A stretch of DNA of 5,360 nt from JBHIBA01 sp046758845 (GTDB lineage Bacteria > UBA8248 > JACPRG01 > G963555815), in the NCBI GenBank assembly GCA_046758845.1, contig JBHIBA010000316.1, forward strand, positions 1 through 5,360, written 5' to 3'. A program made the translations under genes and the position numbers. The notes below the pieces were generated by a model, which did no database searches, was not told where the DNA came from, and was given only the letters and a program-made list of their open reading frames with translations. Of the stretch, positions 1 to 5,360 are shown piece after piece (the first letter of the stretch is position 1; each line of letters opens with the position of its first letter).

Positions 1-153
1 GTCTGCCGCTAGCTCTTTACCCTTCTTCCGACCTTCCTCAAAGGGGTCCATCAGGTCCAAAATATGCGATTTCTTCCTTATGTTTTTACTCATATTCGCT
101 GGAACATCTTGCCTTTTGACTTGTCTCACCACCCCCCCTTTCTCTCTTTTCAT
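1..153 (-). CDS. Unknown protein with basic N-terminus, partial (3' end outside window)
   Basis: An open frame begins at an ATG (153-151) and runs without a stop to the window edge, giving 51 visible residues. The visible part starts MKREKGGVVRQVKRQDV. It is rich in Lys and Arg and contains a short acidic/hydrophobic patch, ILDLMDPFEEGRKKGKEL, near residues 31-48. I see no signal peptide, membrane segment or known motif, and I do not recognise the family. The start lies 10 bases after the stop of the proteasome-like gene upstream; a G-rich stretch (GGGGTTGAG) before the ATG may serve as a weak ribosome binding site. A second in-frame ATG at codon 21 is an alternative start. The spacing suggests cotranscription with the upstream hydrolase, so this could be a substrate, regulator or partner, but that is inferred from position only. 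The frame is short and partial, so whether it is a real gene is likely but not certain. Confidence 0.55.
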   Translation of the reverse strand, partial: MKREKGGVVRQVKRQDVPANMSKNIRKKSHILDLMDPFEEGRKKGKELAAD

Positions 154-163
154 GGCTCAACCC

Positions 164-1447
164 CTATGACTTTGGCAATTTCTCGCGGAAGTAATTCTGG
201 AAGAACATTGGATTATCTTCCGCCCTAAAGTAGTGCTTTCTCTTAATCCATATAAGGCCATCAGACTTCGATATGACAGCCACATCGATAGGTCCACCAA
301 CTGATTCTGTCTGGAAAGACATTCTTCTCTTCAGAGAAGTCAAATTAACGAGAGATTCCGCCATGTTTGCCATTTCCTCTTTCGGCAACATCACTATCAT
401 ATCTATGATCTCTCTCGAGAAATGCTCTCCCCGATACTCCGCCATGTGCTTATAAAAGTCCTCAAGTTTCTTTTTCAGCGCATCTTGAACCTCTTGTTTA
501 TGCTTATCCTTTTGTTTGACGCTTCCCCTTCCATACTTACTGAGAATTGAAAGTCCATTTTGTTTAAGCAATTCCGAAACTACACCCTCAAGGTAGCGTT
601 GATAGTCGGGATCAACCCCCTCCATAAAACCATAAACAATATCGCGCTGTGCAAAAGCAACAACGGAAGCGCCCATTGTGCGCCGAATATCAATGCGGTC
701 GCCCTCTCGCTTTTTTATAACACCGGCAATCACGCCATCAGTGCGGTATTCAGCCAATGAGGGAAACCTTTCATCGTCTCCAAACCCCGCAAAAACGACG
801 CCGGAATATGATGGGGAGAAAGCATTTTTCAGCAACACGTTGACTGATAGTTCGCGAAGGAGCTTTCTGGAATCGATCGATAGGACGCCTTTAAAGGCAG
901 TCATTATAGCCTTGTTAATTGTCACGGAATAGTGTTTTAAAATGTCTTGTTCCGATATATTTTCAAAACATTCTGACTTATCAAGGCCAGAAAGCTGCCG
1001 ATGATATGCAGAAATTACTTGCTGTAAAATCAATTTGAAAGTCTTCTTGTAGGGTTTACCCGTTTGCGTGAATGTCTGAAGGGTTATTCGGCGAATATCA
1101 GCATAGTATGATGACAGAATATTTGAGACGTTGTGCTTTTGGTCTGATTCAGTAAAGGAATAACCCTTGAGCAAATCCTCAAAGAAACGATCAGCGTAAT
1201 CAAAAACAGTGGGCTGAGATTGGGCAGATATTTGTTCGCGGTGAAGCTTTATGATGGTTTCCCATGGAAACCCCATAAATTGTGCATTGCCGAAGATCAT
1301 CGCCGCAATTGGATGATATTTTGACAGTGCGAACAGCTTATTTACAGTGTCATATGTCTTTTGGGAACCTTCTGGTCCAACTGTTACTTTACTGTCTGCT
1401 GCTAGCGCAACCGCGCTCTTGTTCAATATGGCGATCTCAGCGGTCAT
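164..1447 (-). CDS. Proteasome/HslV-like N-terminal nucleophile (Ntn) hydrolase with large insertions
   Basis: Seen in the sequence: from the ATG at 1447-1445 the gene encodes 427 residues beginning M-T-A-E-I-A-I. Counting that Thr as residue 1 of the processed protein, Asp17 lies in AADSKVTVG, which matches the AADSRATAG segment around Asp17 of proteasome beta subunits without a gap. Lys36, in TVNKLFAL, corresponds to catalytic Lys33 in VKKV. MIFGNAQFMGFPWETII resembles the M-GGAAD-FWE region. Later, GVVFAGFGDDERFPSL (216-231), TMGASVVAFAQ (257-267) and VGGPIDVAVISKSDG (383-397) match the remaining core strands. Family knowledge: such proteins cleave peptide bonds with the N-terminal Thr after removal of Met or a propeptide. 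Oddities: ungapped alignment does not keep the accessory Asp166 and Ser129. Two mainly helical insertions, about 75-215 and 285-375, double the usual size of about 200-240 residues. No signal peptide or membrane segment is visible, so it is probably cytoplasmic. No AAA+ unfoldase gene is visible nearby. Substrate and assembly state are unknown. The frame extends upstream to a TTG at 1492 (442 residues), which I do not favour. Confidence 0.8.
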   Translation of the reverse strand: MTAEIAILNKSAVALAADSKVTVGPEGSQKTYDTVNKLFALSKYHPIAAMIFGNAQFMGFPWETIIKLHREQISAQSQPTVFDYADRFFEDLLKGYSFTESDQKHNVSNILSSYYADIRRITLQTFTQTGKPYKKTFKLILQQVISAYHRQLSGLDKSECFENISEQDILKHYSVTINKAIMTAFKGVLSIDSRKLLRELSVNVLLKNAFSPSYSGVVFAGFGDDERFPSLAEYRTDGVIAGVIKKREGDRIDIRRTMGASVVAFAQRDIVYGFMEGVDPDYQRYLEGVVSELLKQNGLSILSKYGRGSVKQKDKHKQEVQDALKKKLEDFYKHMAEYRGEHFSREIIDMIVMLPKEEMANMAESLVNLTSLKRRMSFQTESVGGPIDVAVISKSDGLIWIKRKHYFRAEDNPMFFQNYFREKLPKS

Positions 1448-1556
1448 GTTTTGTCCGTCTCTGACCTTTTGTTGGTCCTTTTCTTCTTCCAACGCGCTTG
1501 GGCGGCCTTCCGAGCGGTCTCTGAGCGTTCCTCTGACGTGAGTCTGATGGCCGCAC
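1437..1556 (-). other. Possible short basic ORF overlapping the hydrolase start
   Basis: A GTG at 1556-1554 opens a 39-codon frame ending in TGA at 1439-1437. The frame is stop-free back to 1613, giving 58 sense codons, but I see no ATG in it. The end of the product is strongly basic: LGRPPKRVGRRKGPTKGQRR, with GRPPKR resembling the core of an AT-hook. The stop lies just inside the hydrolase gene, with an 11-base overlap around ATGACCGCTGA, an arrangement that would allow translational coupling. Upstream, the same frame reads LDDLAQA, a TGA, then HLKLASNIAKAATEGEPEKV, which looks protein-like, so it could be the tail of a decayed gene rather than a live small one. The GTG has only a purine-rich run directly against it and no well-placed ribosome binding site. 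I do not recognise a family. Confidence 0.2.
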
Positions 1557-1607
1557 CTTTTCCGGCTCGCCCTCGGTGGCCGCCTTAGCTATGTTTGAGG
1601 CGAGTTT

Positions 1608-1636
1608 AAGATGTCACGCCTGAGCCAGATCGTCAA
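1608..1636 (-). promoter_or_regulatory. Weak candidate sigma70-type promoter for the hydrolase gene
   Basis: On the minus strand TTGACG (1636-1631) matches the -35 consensus in five of six positions. It is followed after 17 bases by CATCTT (1613-1608), a poor -10 with three of six matches. An overlapping alternative pairs GTGACA (1618-1613) with CATAGC after 18 bases. Either would leave a leader of roughly 150 bases before the ATG at 1447. The -10 elements are weak, so this is only a candidate, or one that needs an activator. Confidence 0.2.
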
Positions 1637-1653
1637 GGGCTAGAATTCAGCCC
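1637..1653. repeat. Inverted repeat GGGCT-7-AGCCC, possible operator
   Basis: The arms GGGCT (1637-1641) and AGCCC (1649-1653) are perfect complements around a 7-base centre that includes GAATTC. On the minus strand the repeat abuts the TTGACG hexamer of the candidate promoter, a place where a regulator could act. Five-base arms can occur by chance, so functional meaning is uncertain. Confidence 0.3.
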
Positions 1654-1691
1654 GAAATTTCAAACTGAGGCACTACCGAATTTTGCGTTGA

Positions 1692-1719
1692 AGAGGAGAT
1701 CCGTAAGGGTCTCATCTCT
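1692..1719. repeat. Bulged inverted repeat
   Basis: On the plus strand AGAGGAGA, a bulged T, CC, the loop GTAAG, then GG, TCTC, a bulged AT and CTCT form a ten-pair imperfect hairpin. It lies upstream of the candidate promoter and is not followed by a T-run on either strand, so it is not an obvious terminator. It could be a binding site or chance. Confidence 0.25.
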
Positions 1720-1838
1720 GGGGATCCCTCTTGGGCACTTGCGTTCCTGGTGAATCACCTCTCGGAGGGTGTGCGCCAAAGACGCTCGCCTTGAGCAGAC
1801 ATTGCTCCAACCGCAGTCCGGCCGGCGCGCAAGCGCCC

Positions 1839-1857
1839 AAAAAGCGCCCCCCGCTTT
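1839..1857 (-). terminator. Short intrinsic-terminator-like hairpin after the DppC-type gene
   Basis: On the minus strand AAAGCG (1857-1852), a loop of five G (1851-1847) and CGCTTT (1846-1841) form a perfect 6-bp stem. The T-run on the 3' side (TTTTT, 1843-1839) overlaps the last bases of the stem. The hairpin begins inside the TAA stop codon (1858-1856) of the permease gene. A second hairpin, GGCGC-TTGC-GCGCC, follows at once. The stem is short and the T-run brief, so termination may be partial. The location after the last transporter gene fits. Confidence 0.4.
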
Positions 1858-2821
1858 ACTCCCCGCGAAGCCTGGGGTTCAGGGCGTCCCGAAGACCTTC
1901 GCCGAACAGGTTGAAGGAGAGCACGACGACCAGGATGGCGATGCCCGGCACGTACGTCAGCCAGGGCGCGTCGAAGAGGTACTTCTTCCCGTCGGAGAGG
2001 ATGTTCCCCCAGGTGGCGTCGGGGGGCGGAACTCCGAAGCCGAGAAAAGAGAGGCCGGCTTCAGTGAGAATGGCAGTGGCGATCCCGATGGTCCCGGAAA
2101 TCAGAACGGGCCCCATCGAGTTGGGCAGCAGGTGGCGAAAGATCAGCCGGGAGCCGCCCGCCCCCAAAGACCGCGCCGCCAGGACGAACTCCTGCTCCCG
2201 CAGGGAGAGGATCTCCGCGCGCACGAAACGCGCCGGCCCCACCCAGCCGGTGATCCCGATGACGATCATCACGTTCCAGATGCTGGGCGGAAGAAGGGCA
2301 ATGACCGTCAGGATGAGGAAGAAGGTCGGAAAGCTCAATTGGATGTCCACCAACCCGATGAACAGCGTGTCCACCCACCGCCAGCGCTGGCCCAGGTAGC
2401 CTGCGAGCCCCCCCAGCGTCACGCCCAACAGGATGGCGATGCCCACCGAGACGAATCCCACGGATAGGGAGACCCGCGCCCCCTCCAGCATCCGGGTGAA
2501 CACGTCGCGGCCCAACTCGTCCGTGCCGAGGAGGTAAACCCCGAGCGCCGGCAGGTCCTTCTCGGCAATGGCGGCGGCTGTGGGCCTGGACAGGGGGGGC
2601 CTCAGCTTGTCCGGAAGCCGAACCGCCGCCGCGTCGAACACCGGGGAGGGGCCGGACGTCCCAAGCCAGCCCAAAACGGCGGCCAAGAAGAAAACGATCA
2701 GGACGCACATCCCCCCCATCGCCAGACGGTTGCGCTTCAGTACCCGCCAGATGCGGGCCGAGGGTTTCTCCGTCGGCTGGGGAATCGTTGCTTCCGCCGT
2801 TGTCGCCGCTGCGGTTGCCAT
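1856..2821 (-). CDS. DppC/OppC-type ABC transporter permease
   Basis: This gene encodes a 321-residue inner-membrane permease of the binding-protein-dependent transport family that imports di/oligopeptides, nickel or related solutes. Residues 1-30 are a cytoplasmic Ala/Thr/Pro-rich lead. A first membrane segment spans about 33-53, matching the OppC N-terminal helix, and is followed by an external loop. LGTDELGRDVFTRMLEGAR (98-116) is the family signature before the transmembrane core. The EAA loop that contacts the ATPase is visible as EFVLAARSLGAGGSRLIFRH (211-230) followed by LLPN. The protein ends with FNLFGEGLRDALNPR (303-317), typical of this subfamily. Length is normal. The ATG start at 2821 lies 8 bases after the stop of the DppB-type gene, with TAGGCG as a weak ribosome binding site, so the two permeases are cotranscribed and should form the heterodimeric channel. 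Substrate cannot be read from the permease. It is the last transporter gene: no ATPase follows. Confidence 0.93.
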   Translation of the reverse strand: MATAAATTAEATIPQPTEKPSARIWRVLKRNRLAMGGMCVLIVFFLAAVLGWLGTSGPSPVFDAAAVRLPDKLRPPLSRPTAAAIAEKDLPALGVYLLGTDELGRDVFTRMLEGARVSLSVGFVSVGIAILLGVTLGGLAGYLGQRWRWVDTLFIGLVDIQLSFPTFFLILTVIALLPPSIWNVMIVIGITGWVGPARFVRAEILSLREQEFVLAARSLGAGGSRLIFRHLLPNSMGPVLISGTIGIATAILTEAGLSFLGFGVPPPDATWGNILSDGKKYLFDAPWLTYVPGIAILVVVLSFNLFGEGLRDALNPRLRGE

Positions 2822-2829
2822 CGCTTCGC

Positions 2830-3789
2830 CTACAGCTGGATCCGGGGATCGACGAACATGTAGAGAAGGTCCGAAACGAACGTCCCCGCCAGGGTCAGGG
2901 ACGCCGCGATGAAGTTCAGGCTGACGATGATGGGATAGTCGCGGGCCAGGATCGCCTCATAGGCCATCCGCCCCATTCCCGGCCAGGCGAAAATGGTCTC
3001 CACGATCACCGATCCCCCGATGAGCCCCGGCAAGATCAAGCCGAACATCGTCACGAAGGGGAGCAGGGCGTTTCGCAAGGCGTGCACGTAGAAGACCTTG
3101 TCGCTGGAGAGGCCCTTGGCCTGGGCCGTGCGGACGTAGTCCTGACCCAAAACCTCCAGCATCTGCGCCCGGACGTAACGGGACAGGAAGGCGATTCCCG
3201 CCGACGCGCCCAGGAACGACGGGAGCACCATGTGCCACACGCGGTCCATCCCGATGAGGAGAAATCCAGTCCCCTCTCTTCCAAACGTCCGAAGGCCCAG
3301 GACCGGGACCTCGAAGGCGTTGACGACGAAGATGATGAGCAGGTAAGCCAGGAAGAACCCGGGCAGGGAGATCAGGGCGAAGGAGAAAAACGTGGCCGAG
3401 CGGTCGAACCACCCCCCGCGCGCAAGGGCCGAGGAGATCCCGACGGGAAAGGCCAGGCACCAGGTGAGGATCGTCCCGACGATAAACAGCGGCAGGCTGT
3501 TCAGGAATCTTTGCCGGATCTTTCCAAGGACAGGCTGATTGTCTTTGAAAGAGACGAGGTTGCCCGTGAAGAATTTCTTGTAGAAGAGCCAATACTGGAG
3601 GTGGAGCGGCTTGTCCAGGTCGAAGGCTTCCCGGTAGCGTTTCAGGTCCTCCTGCGTGAAGCGCGGGTTGAGCGGGTCGATCTGGCTCGGTTCCCCCGGC
3701 GCCAGGTGGACGATGGCGAAGGAGATCACCGAGATGAAAAAAAGCGTGACGATCTTGCTGATGACGCTCCGGAAGATAAACGTGTACAC
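2830..3789 (-). CDS. DppB/OppB-type ABC transporter permease
   Basis: This gene encodes a 319-residue inner-membrane permease, the partner of the DppC-type protein. The first membrane helix is at about 11-31 (ending in IVHLAPGEP). A periplasmic region contains RYREAFDLDKPLHLQYW and FTGNLVSFKDNQPV, matching the usual GDLG.S....PV segment before the core. Membrane segments follow near 99-121, 133-157, 185-205, 243-265 and 285-312. The EAA loop is VLGQDYVRTAQAKGLSSDKV (213-232) followed by HALRNALLP. VETIFAWPGMGRMAYEAI (263-280) is a strong family signature. It ends with the typical DPRIQL. The start is a GTG at 3789-3787, with a purine-rich AAGGGCGGGAAAG upstream, and no better in-frame start preserves the first helix. 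The gene lies 17 bases after the binding-protein stop, so it is in the same operon. Length and motifs are complete. Substrate is likely peptide-like or nickel but is not determinable. Confidence 0.93.
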   Translation of the reverse strand: MYTFIFRSVISKIVTLFFISVISFAIVHLAPGEPSQIDPLNPRFTQEDLKRYREAFDLDKPLHLQYWLFYKKFFTGNLVSFKDNQPVLGKIRQRFLNSLPLFIVGTILTWCLAFPVGISSALARGGWFDRSATFFSFALISLPGFFLAYLLIIFVVNAFEVPVLGLRTFGREGTGFLLIGMDRVWHMVLPSFLGASAGIAFLSRYVRAQMLEVLGQDYVRTAQAKGLSSDKVFYVHALRNALLPFVTMFGLILPGLIGGSVIVETIFAWPGMGRMAYEAILARDYPIIVSLNFIAASLTLAGTFVSDLLYMFVDPRIQL

Positions 3790-3806
3790 GCGTGTCTTTC
3801 CCGCCC

Positions 3807-5360
3807 TTACATCAGGAACTCGGGAGCCCTGCGGAGTTTAATCCACCAGTTGAAGTCGAACCTGTAGCTCCCCGTCTTGGTGGGCGTAATTTTGCGGACC
3901 TTGCCGTTCTCCTTGATGGCGATCTTCCGGTCCAAGAGAGCGGTCCATTTGCTGACGTAGAGGAAGGTGTAGGGCTGGTCCTCGTAGATGATCCGATGCA
4001 GCCGGTGGGCGTATTCGACCTGCTTTTTGTGGTCGTACTCGCGCCGGATCTTGAGGATCAGGTCGTCCGCTTCGGGGTTCTTATACCCGACGAAGTTGAG
4101 CTGAAACGGTCTCGACTGGCTGGAATGCCAGATTTGGTAAAGGTCGGGGTCGATCCCCATCGACCAGCCGAGGATGACCGCGTCGAAATTGCCCTGGTTG
4201 ATGTGTTTTTTGAGGAAAACCGCCCACTCCACGGTGCTGGCCTTGACCTCGATGCCCAGCCTTTTCCAGGCGTTCTGGGTGATGATCATGATGGCCTTGC
4301 GAATCTCGTTCCCGTGATTCGTGATGAGGGTGAACTCGAAGGGCTTGCCGTCCTTCATGAGCCGTCCGTTTACTTTGCGCCAACCCGCCTCCTCCAAGAG
4401 TCGCAGGGCCCCCTCGGGGTCGTAGGGAAGCGGCCTGACGCCGTGGTTGTAAAAGTCGGTCTGCTTCACGAAGGGTCCGGTGATGGCCTCCGCCTGGCCG
4501 TAAAACAGGTATTCCTTGATTTCCTCCAAGTTGATGGCCATTCCTAACGCCCTGCGAACCCGCCGATCCTTGAACAGAGGCCGGCGCATGTTATAGCCGA
4601 TGTAGGTATAGCCGAAGGAAAGGCCGGAGAAGCTCTGGTATTTCGGGTCGTCCTTCAGACGGGCCACCTGGTGGGCCTGGACGCCATAGCTGTCCACCGT
4701 CCCCGCGTAGAAACTCATCTCCTGCCCCAAGGCGTCAGGAAGAATCCGGTAGATGTACTCCTGGTAGTTGGCCGGACCTTCCCAGTAATCCTCGTTGCGC
4801 AGGAGACGGATGAACTCGTCCGACTTCCACTCGACGAACTTGAAAGGCCCCACGCCGATGGGCCGACGGTTGAACCGGCTTTGGCGCATCGTGAACTTCT
4901 CCGGGTCCTTCCCGCTGGCCTCGGCCTCCCGCGCAAGCGCCTCGCGGTTCAGCAGATGTTCGGGCAAGATGCCCATCCCCCACGTCCCGAAGGCCGGCGA
5001 GTAAAGACGCTTATACACGATGCGCACGGTCCGCCGGTCCAAGGCCTCCACGGACTTCACGGGTTCGTAGTCCGAAGTCCGGGGCGAGAGGTTTCTTGGG
5101 TCCATGATGGATTCGTAGGTGAACTTCACGTCCCCTGCGTCGAACTCGTGGCCGTCGTGGAAGCGGACCCCTTCCCGGAGGTGAAAGAGGATGACCGGGT
5201 TGTGCTCGGTGGGGGGGAGCAGCGAGCCGGCGTGGCGCACGACCGCCTCCCGCGGCCCCTCGACGAACTTCTCCGGCCGAAGTCCCCGAACGTACTCTTT
5301 TCCCACCACCTCGGCCAGCCGGTCGAAGAGGTTCTGGTCCACCTTCTTGAGGGTCAGCTT
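3807..5360 (-). CDS. Family-5 ABC transporter solute-binding protein, 5' end outside window
   Basis: This is the extracytoplasmic binding component (SBP_bac_5, DppA/OppA-like) that captures the solute and delivers it to the two permeases encoded downstream. The frame is open to the window edge, giving 517 visible residues. The GTG at 5342 is an internal Val codon and not a convincing start, because six in-frame codons precede it and the signal peptide and first part of lobe I are missing. Landmarks, numbered from the first visible residue, are GVRFHDGHEFDAGDVKFTYE (64-83), the diagnostic family-5 signature; GVGPFKFVEW (169-178); YIGYNMRRPLFKDRRVRRAL (253-272) followed by GMAIN; GALRLLEEAGW (317-327); and GNFDAVILGWSMGIDPDLYQ (390-409). 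The C-terminus, NWWIKLRRAPEFLM, is intact. The protein would sit in the periplasm or be lipid-anchored, but the anchor is not visible here. Ligand identity cannot be assigned. Composition and spacing match the permease genes. Confidence 0.93.
   Translation of the reverse strand, partial: KLTLKKVDQNLFDRLAEVVGKEYVRGLRPEKFVEGPREAVVRHAGSLLPPTEHNPVILFHLREGVRFHDGHEFDAGDVKFTYESIMDPRNLSPRTSDYEPVKSVEALDRRTVRIVYKRLYSPAFGTWGMGILPEHLLNREALAREAEASGKDPEKFTMRQSRFNRRPIGVGPFKFVEWKSDEFIRLLRNEDYWEGPANYQEYIYRILPDALGQEMSFYAGTVDSYGVQAHQVARLKDDPKYQSFSGLSFGYTYIGYNMRRPLFKDRRVRRALGMAINLEEIKEYLFYGQAEAITGPFVKQTDFYNHGVRPLPYDPEGALRLLEEAGWRKVNGRLMKDGKPFEFTLITNHGNEIRKAIMIITQNAWKRLGIEVKASTVEWAVFLKKHINQGNFDAVILGWSMGIDPDLYQIWHSSQSRPFQLNFVGYKNPEADDLILKIRREYDHKKQVEYAHRLHRIIYEDQPYTFLYVSKWTALLDRKIAIKENGKVRKITPTKTGSYRFDFNWWIKLRRAPEFLM

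Larger units (their letters stand above)
1448..1855. other. Intergenic spacer between transporter operon and hydrolase gene
   Basis: This 408-base spacer holds no convincing full gene on either strand. Reading toward the hydrolase it contains a terminator-like hairpin at the transporter end, an 11-base palindrome (GGTGA-A-TCACC, 1749-1759), a bulged inverted repeat (1692-1719), a GGGCT/AGCCC inverted repeat (1637-1653), weak promoter-like hexamers and the short basic frame described separately. Base composition falls from GC-rich at the transporter end to AT-richer around 1640-1700. I looked for a tRNA, a tRNA 3' end, an integrase and direct-repeat attachment sites and saw none. Confidence 0.6.

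Noticed and set aside
273..932. Short plus-strand frames opposite the hydrolase
   Set aside because: They are 60-84 codons long, mutually overlapping, without motifs or ribosome binding sites, and antisense to a gene with recognisable conserved blocks.
1721..1730. GGGATCCC palindrome in the spacer
   Set aside because: It is an eight-base palindrome that can occur by chance. It has no T-run and no clear relation to a promoter.
1448..1855. tRNA remnant, attachment site or CRISPR repeat in the spacer
   Set aside because: I found no T-loop consensus, no cloverleaf, no direct repeats flanking the AT-rich segment and no regularly spaced repeats.
1731..2467. Two overlapping plus-strand frames of more than 200 codons opposite the DppC-type gene
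   Set aside because: Both are low-complexity and basic/Pro-rich and lie opposite a well-supported permease. They are composition artefacts.
2061..2708. Same-strand, alternative-frame frame of 215 codons inside the DppC-type gene
   Set aside because: It is nested within a complete gene in another frame and is Arg/Gly/Pro-rich, as expected from GC-rich third positions.
2788..3867. Long plus-strand open frame of 359 codons opposite the two permease genes
   Set aside because: It is rich in Arg, Asp, Glu, Gly and Gln with no motifs. It is antisense to a complete permease with clear family signatures, and such frames are common opposite GC-rich genes.
3792..4547. Plus-strand frame of 251 codons rich in Val, Leu, Asp and Glu opposite the binding protein
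   Set aside because: It is antisense to a clear family-5 binding protein with intact signatures and has no motif of its own.
5340..5342. GTG as start of the binding protein
   Set aside because: The frame is open upstream to the window edge, and the protein would lack a signal peptide and part of its first lobe. The gene is better treated as cut by the window.

Overview
This 5.36 kb window has two parts that differ in composition and gene content. All genes I can support lie on the minus strand, so the biological order runs from high to low coordinates. The right-hand part (about 1850-5360) is GC-rich: 40 of 60 bases are G or C in 2341-2400. It holds three consecutive genes of a peptide/nickel-type (Dpp/Opp) ABC importer. 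These are a family-5 solute-binding protein whose N-terminus lies outside the window, a DppB-type permease and a DppC-type permease. The three genes are separated by 17 and 8 bases and almost certainly form one transcript. A short hairpin with a T-run overlaps the stop codon of the last permease and may end that transcript. No ATPase gene follows.

The left-hand part (1 to about 1450) is much AT-richer: 23 of 60 bases are G or C in 1021-1080. It carries an unusual gene of about 427 codons whose product reads as a proteasome/HslV-type N-terminal nucleophile (Ntn) hydrolase. A Thr follows directly after an internal ATG, an Asp sits exactly 16 residues later in an AADS.VT.G context, and a Lys lies in a V-N-K-L-F context. 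A C-terminal GGPIDVAVISKSDG strand resembles the GG.V....V..DG segment of proteasome beta subunits. The protein is about twice the size of a normal beta subunit because of two large, mostly helical insertions. Directly downstream, 10 bases after its stop, begins a second gene with a lysine/arginine-rich N-terminus, cut by the window edge. The two probably form an operon.

The 400-base spacer between the two parts (1448-1855) has no convincing gene. It holds a short basic open frame that overlaps the hydrolase start, some inverted repeats and weak promoter-like hexamers. The composition change inside this spacer suggests that the hydrolase and its partner belong to an acquired cassette placed beside a resident transport operon.

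The organism looks like a free-living, GC-rich bacterium, judging from the Dpp-type operon with bacterial EAA motifs, GTG starts and tight spacing. I cannot fix the phylum from the sequence. The most interesting item is the proteasome-fold protein and its unknown partner; the transporter is ordinary.
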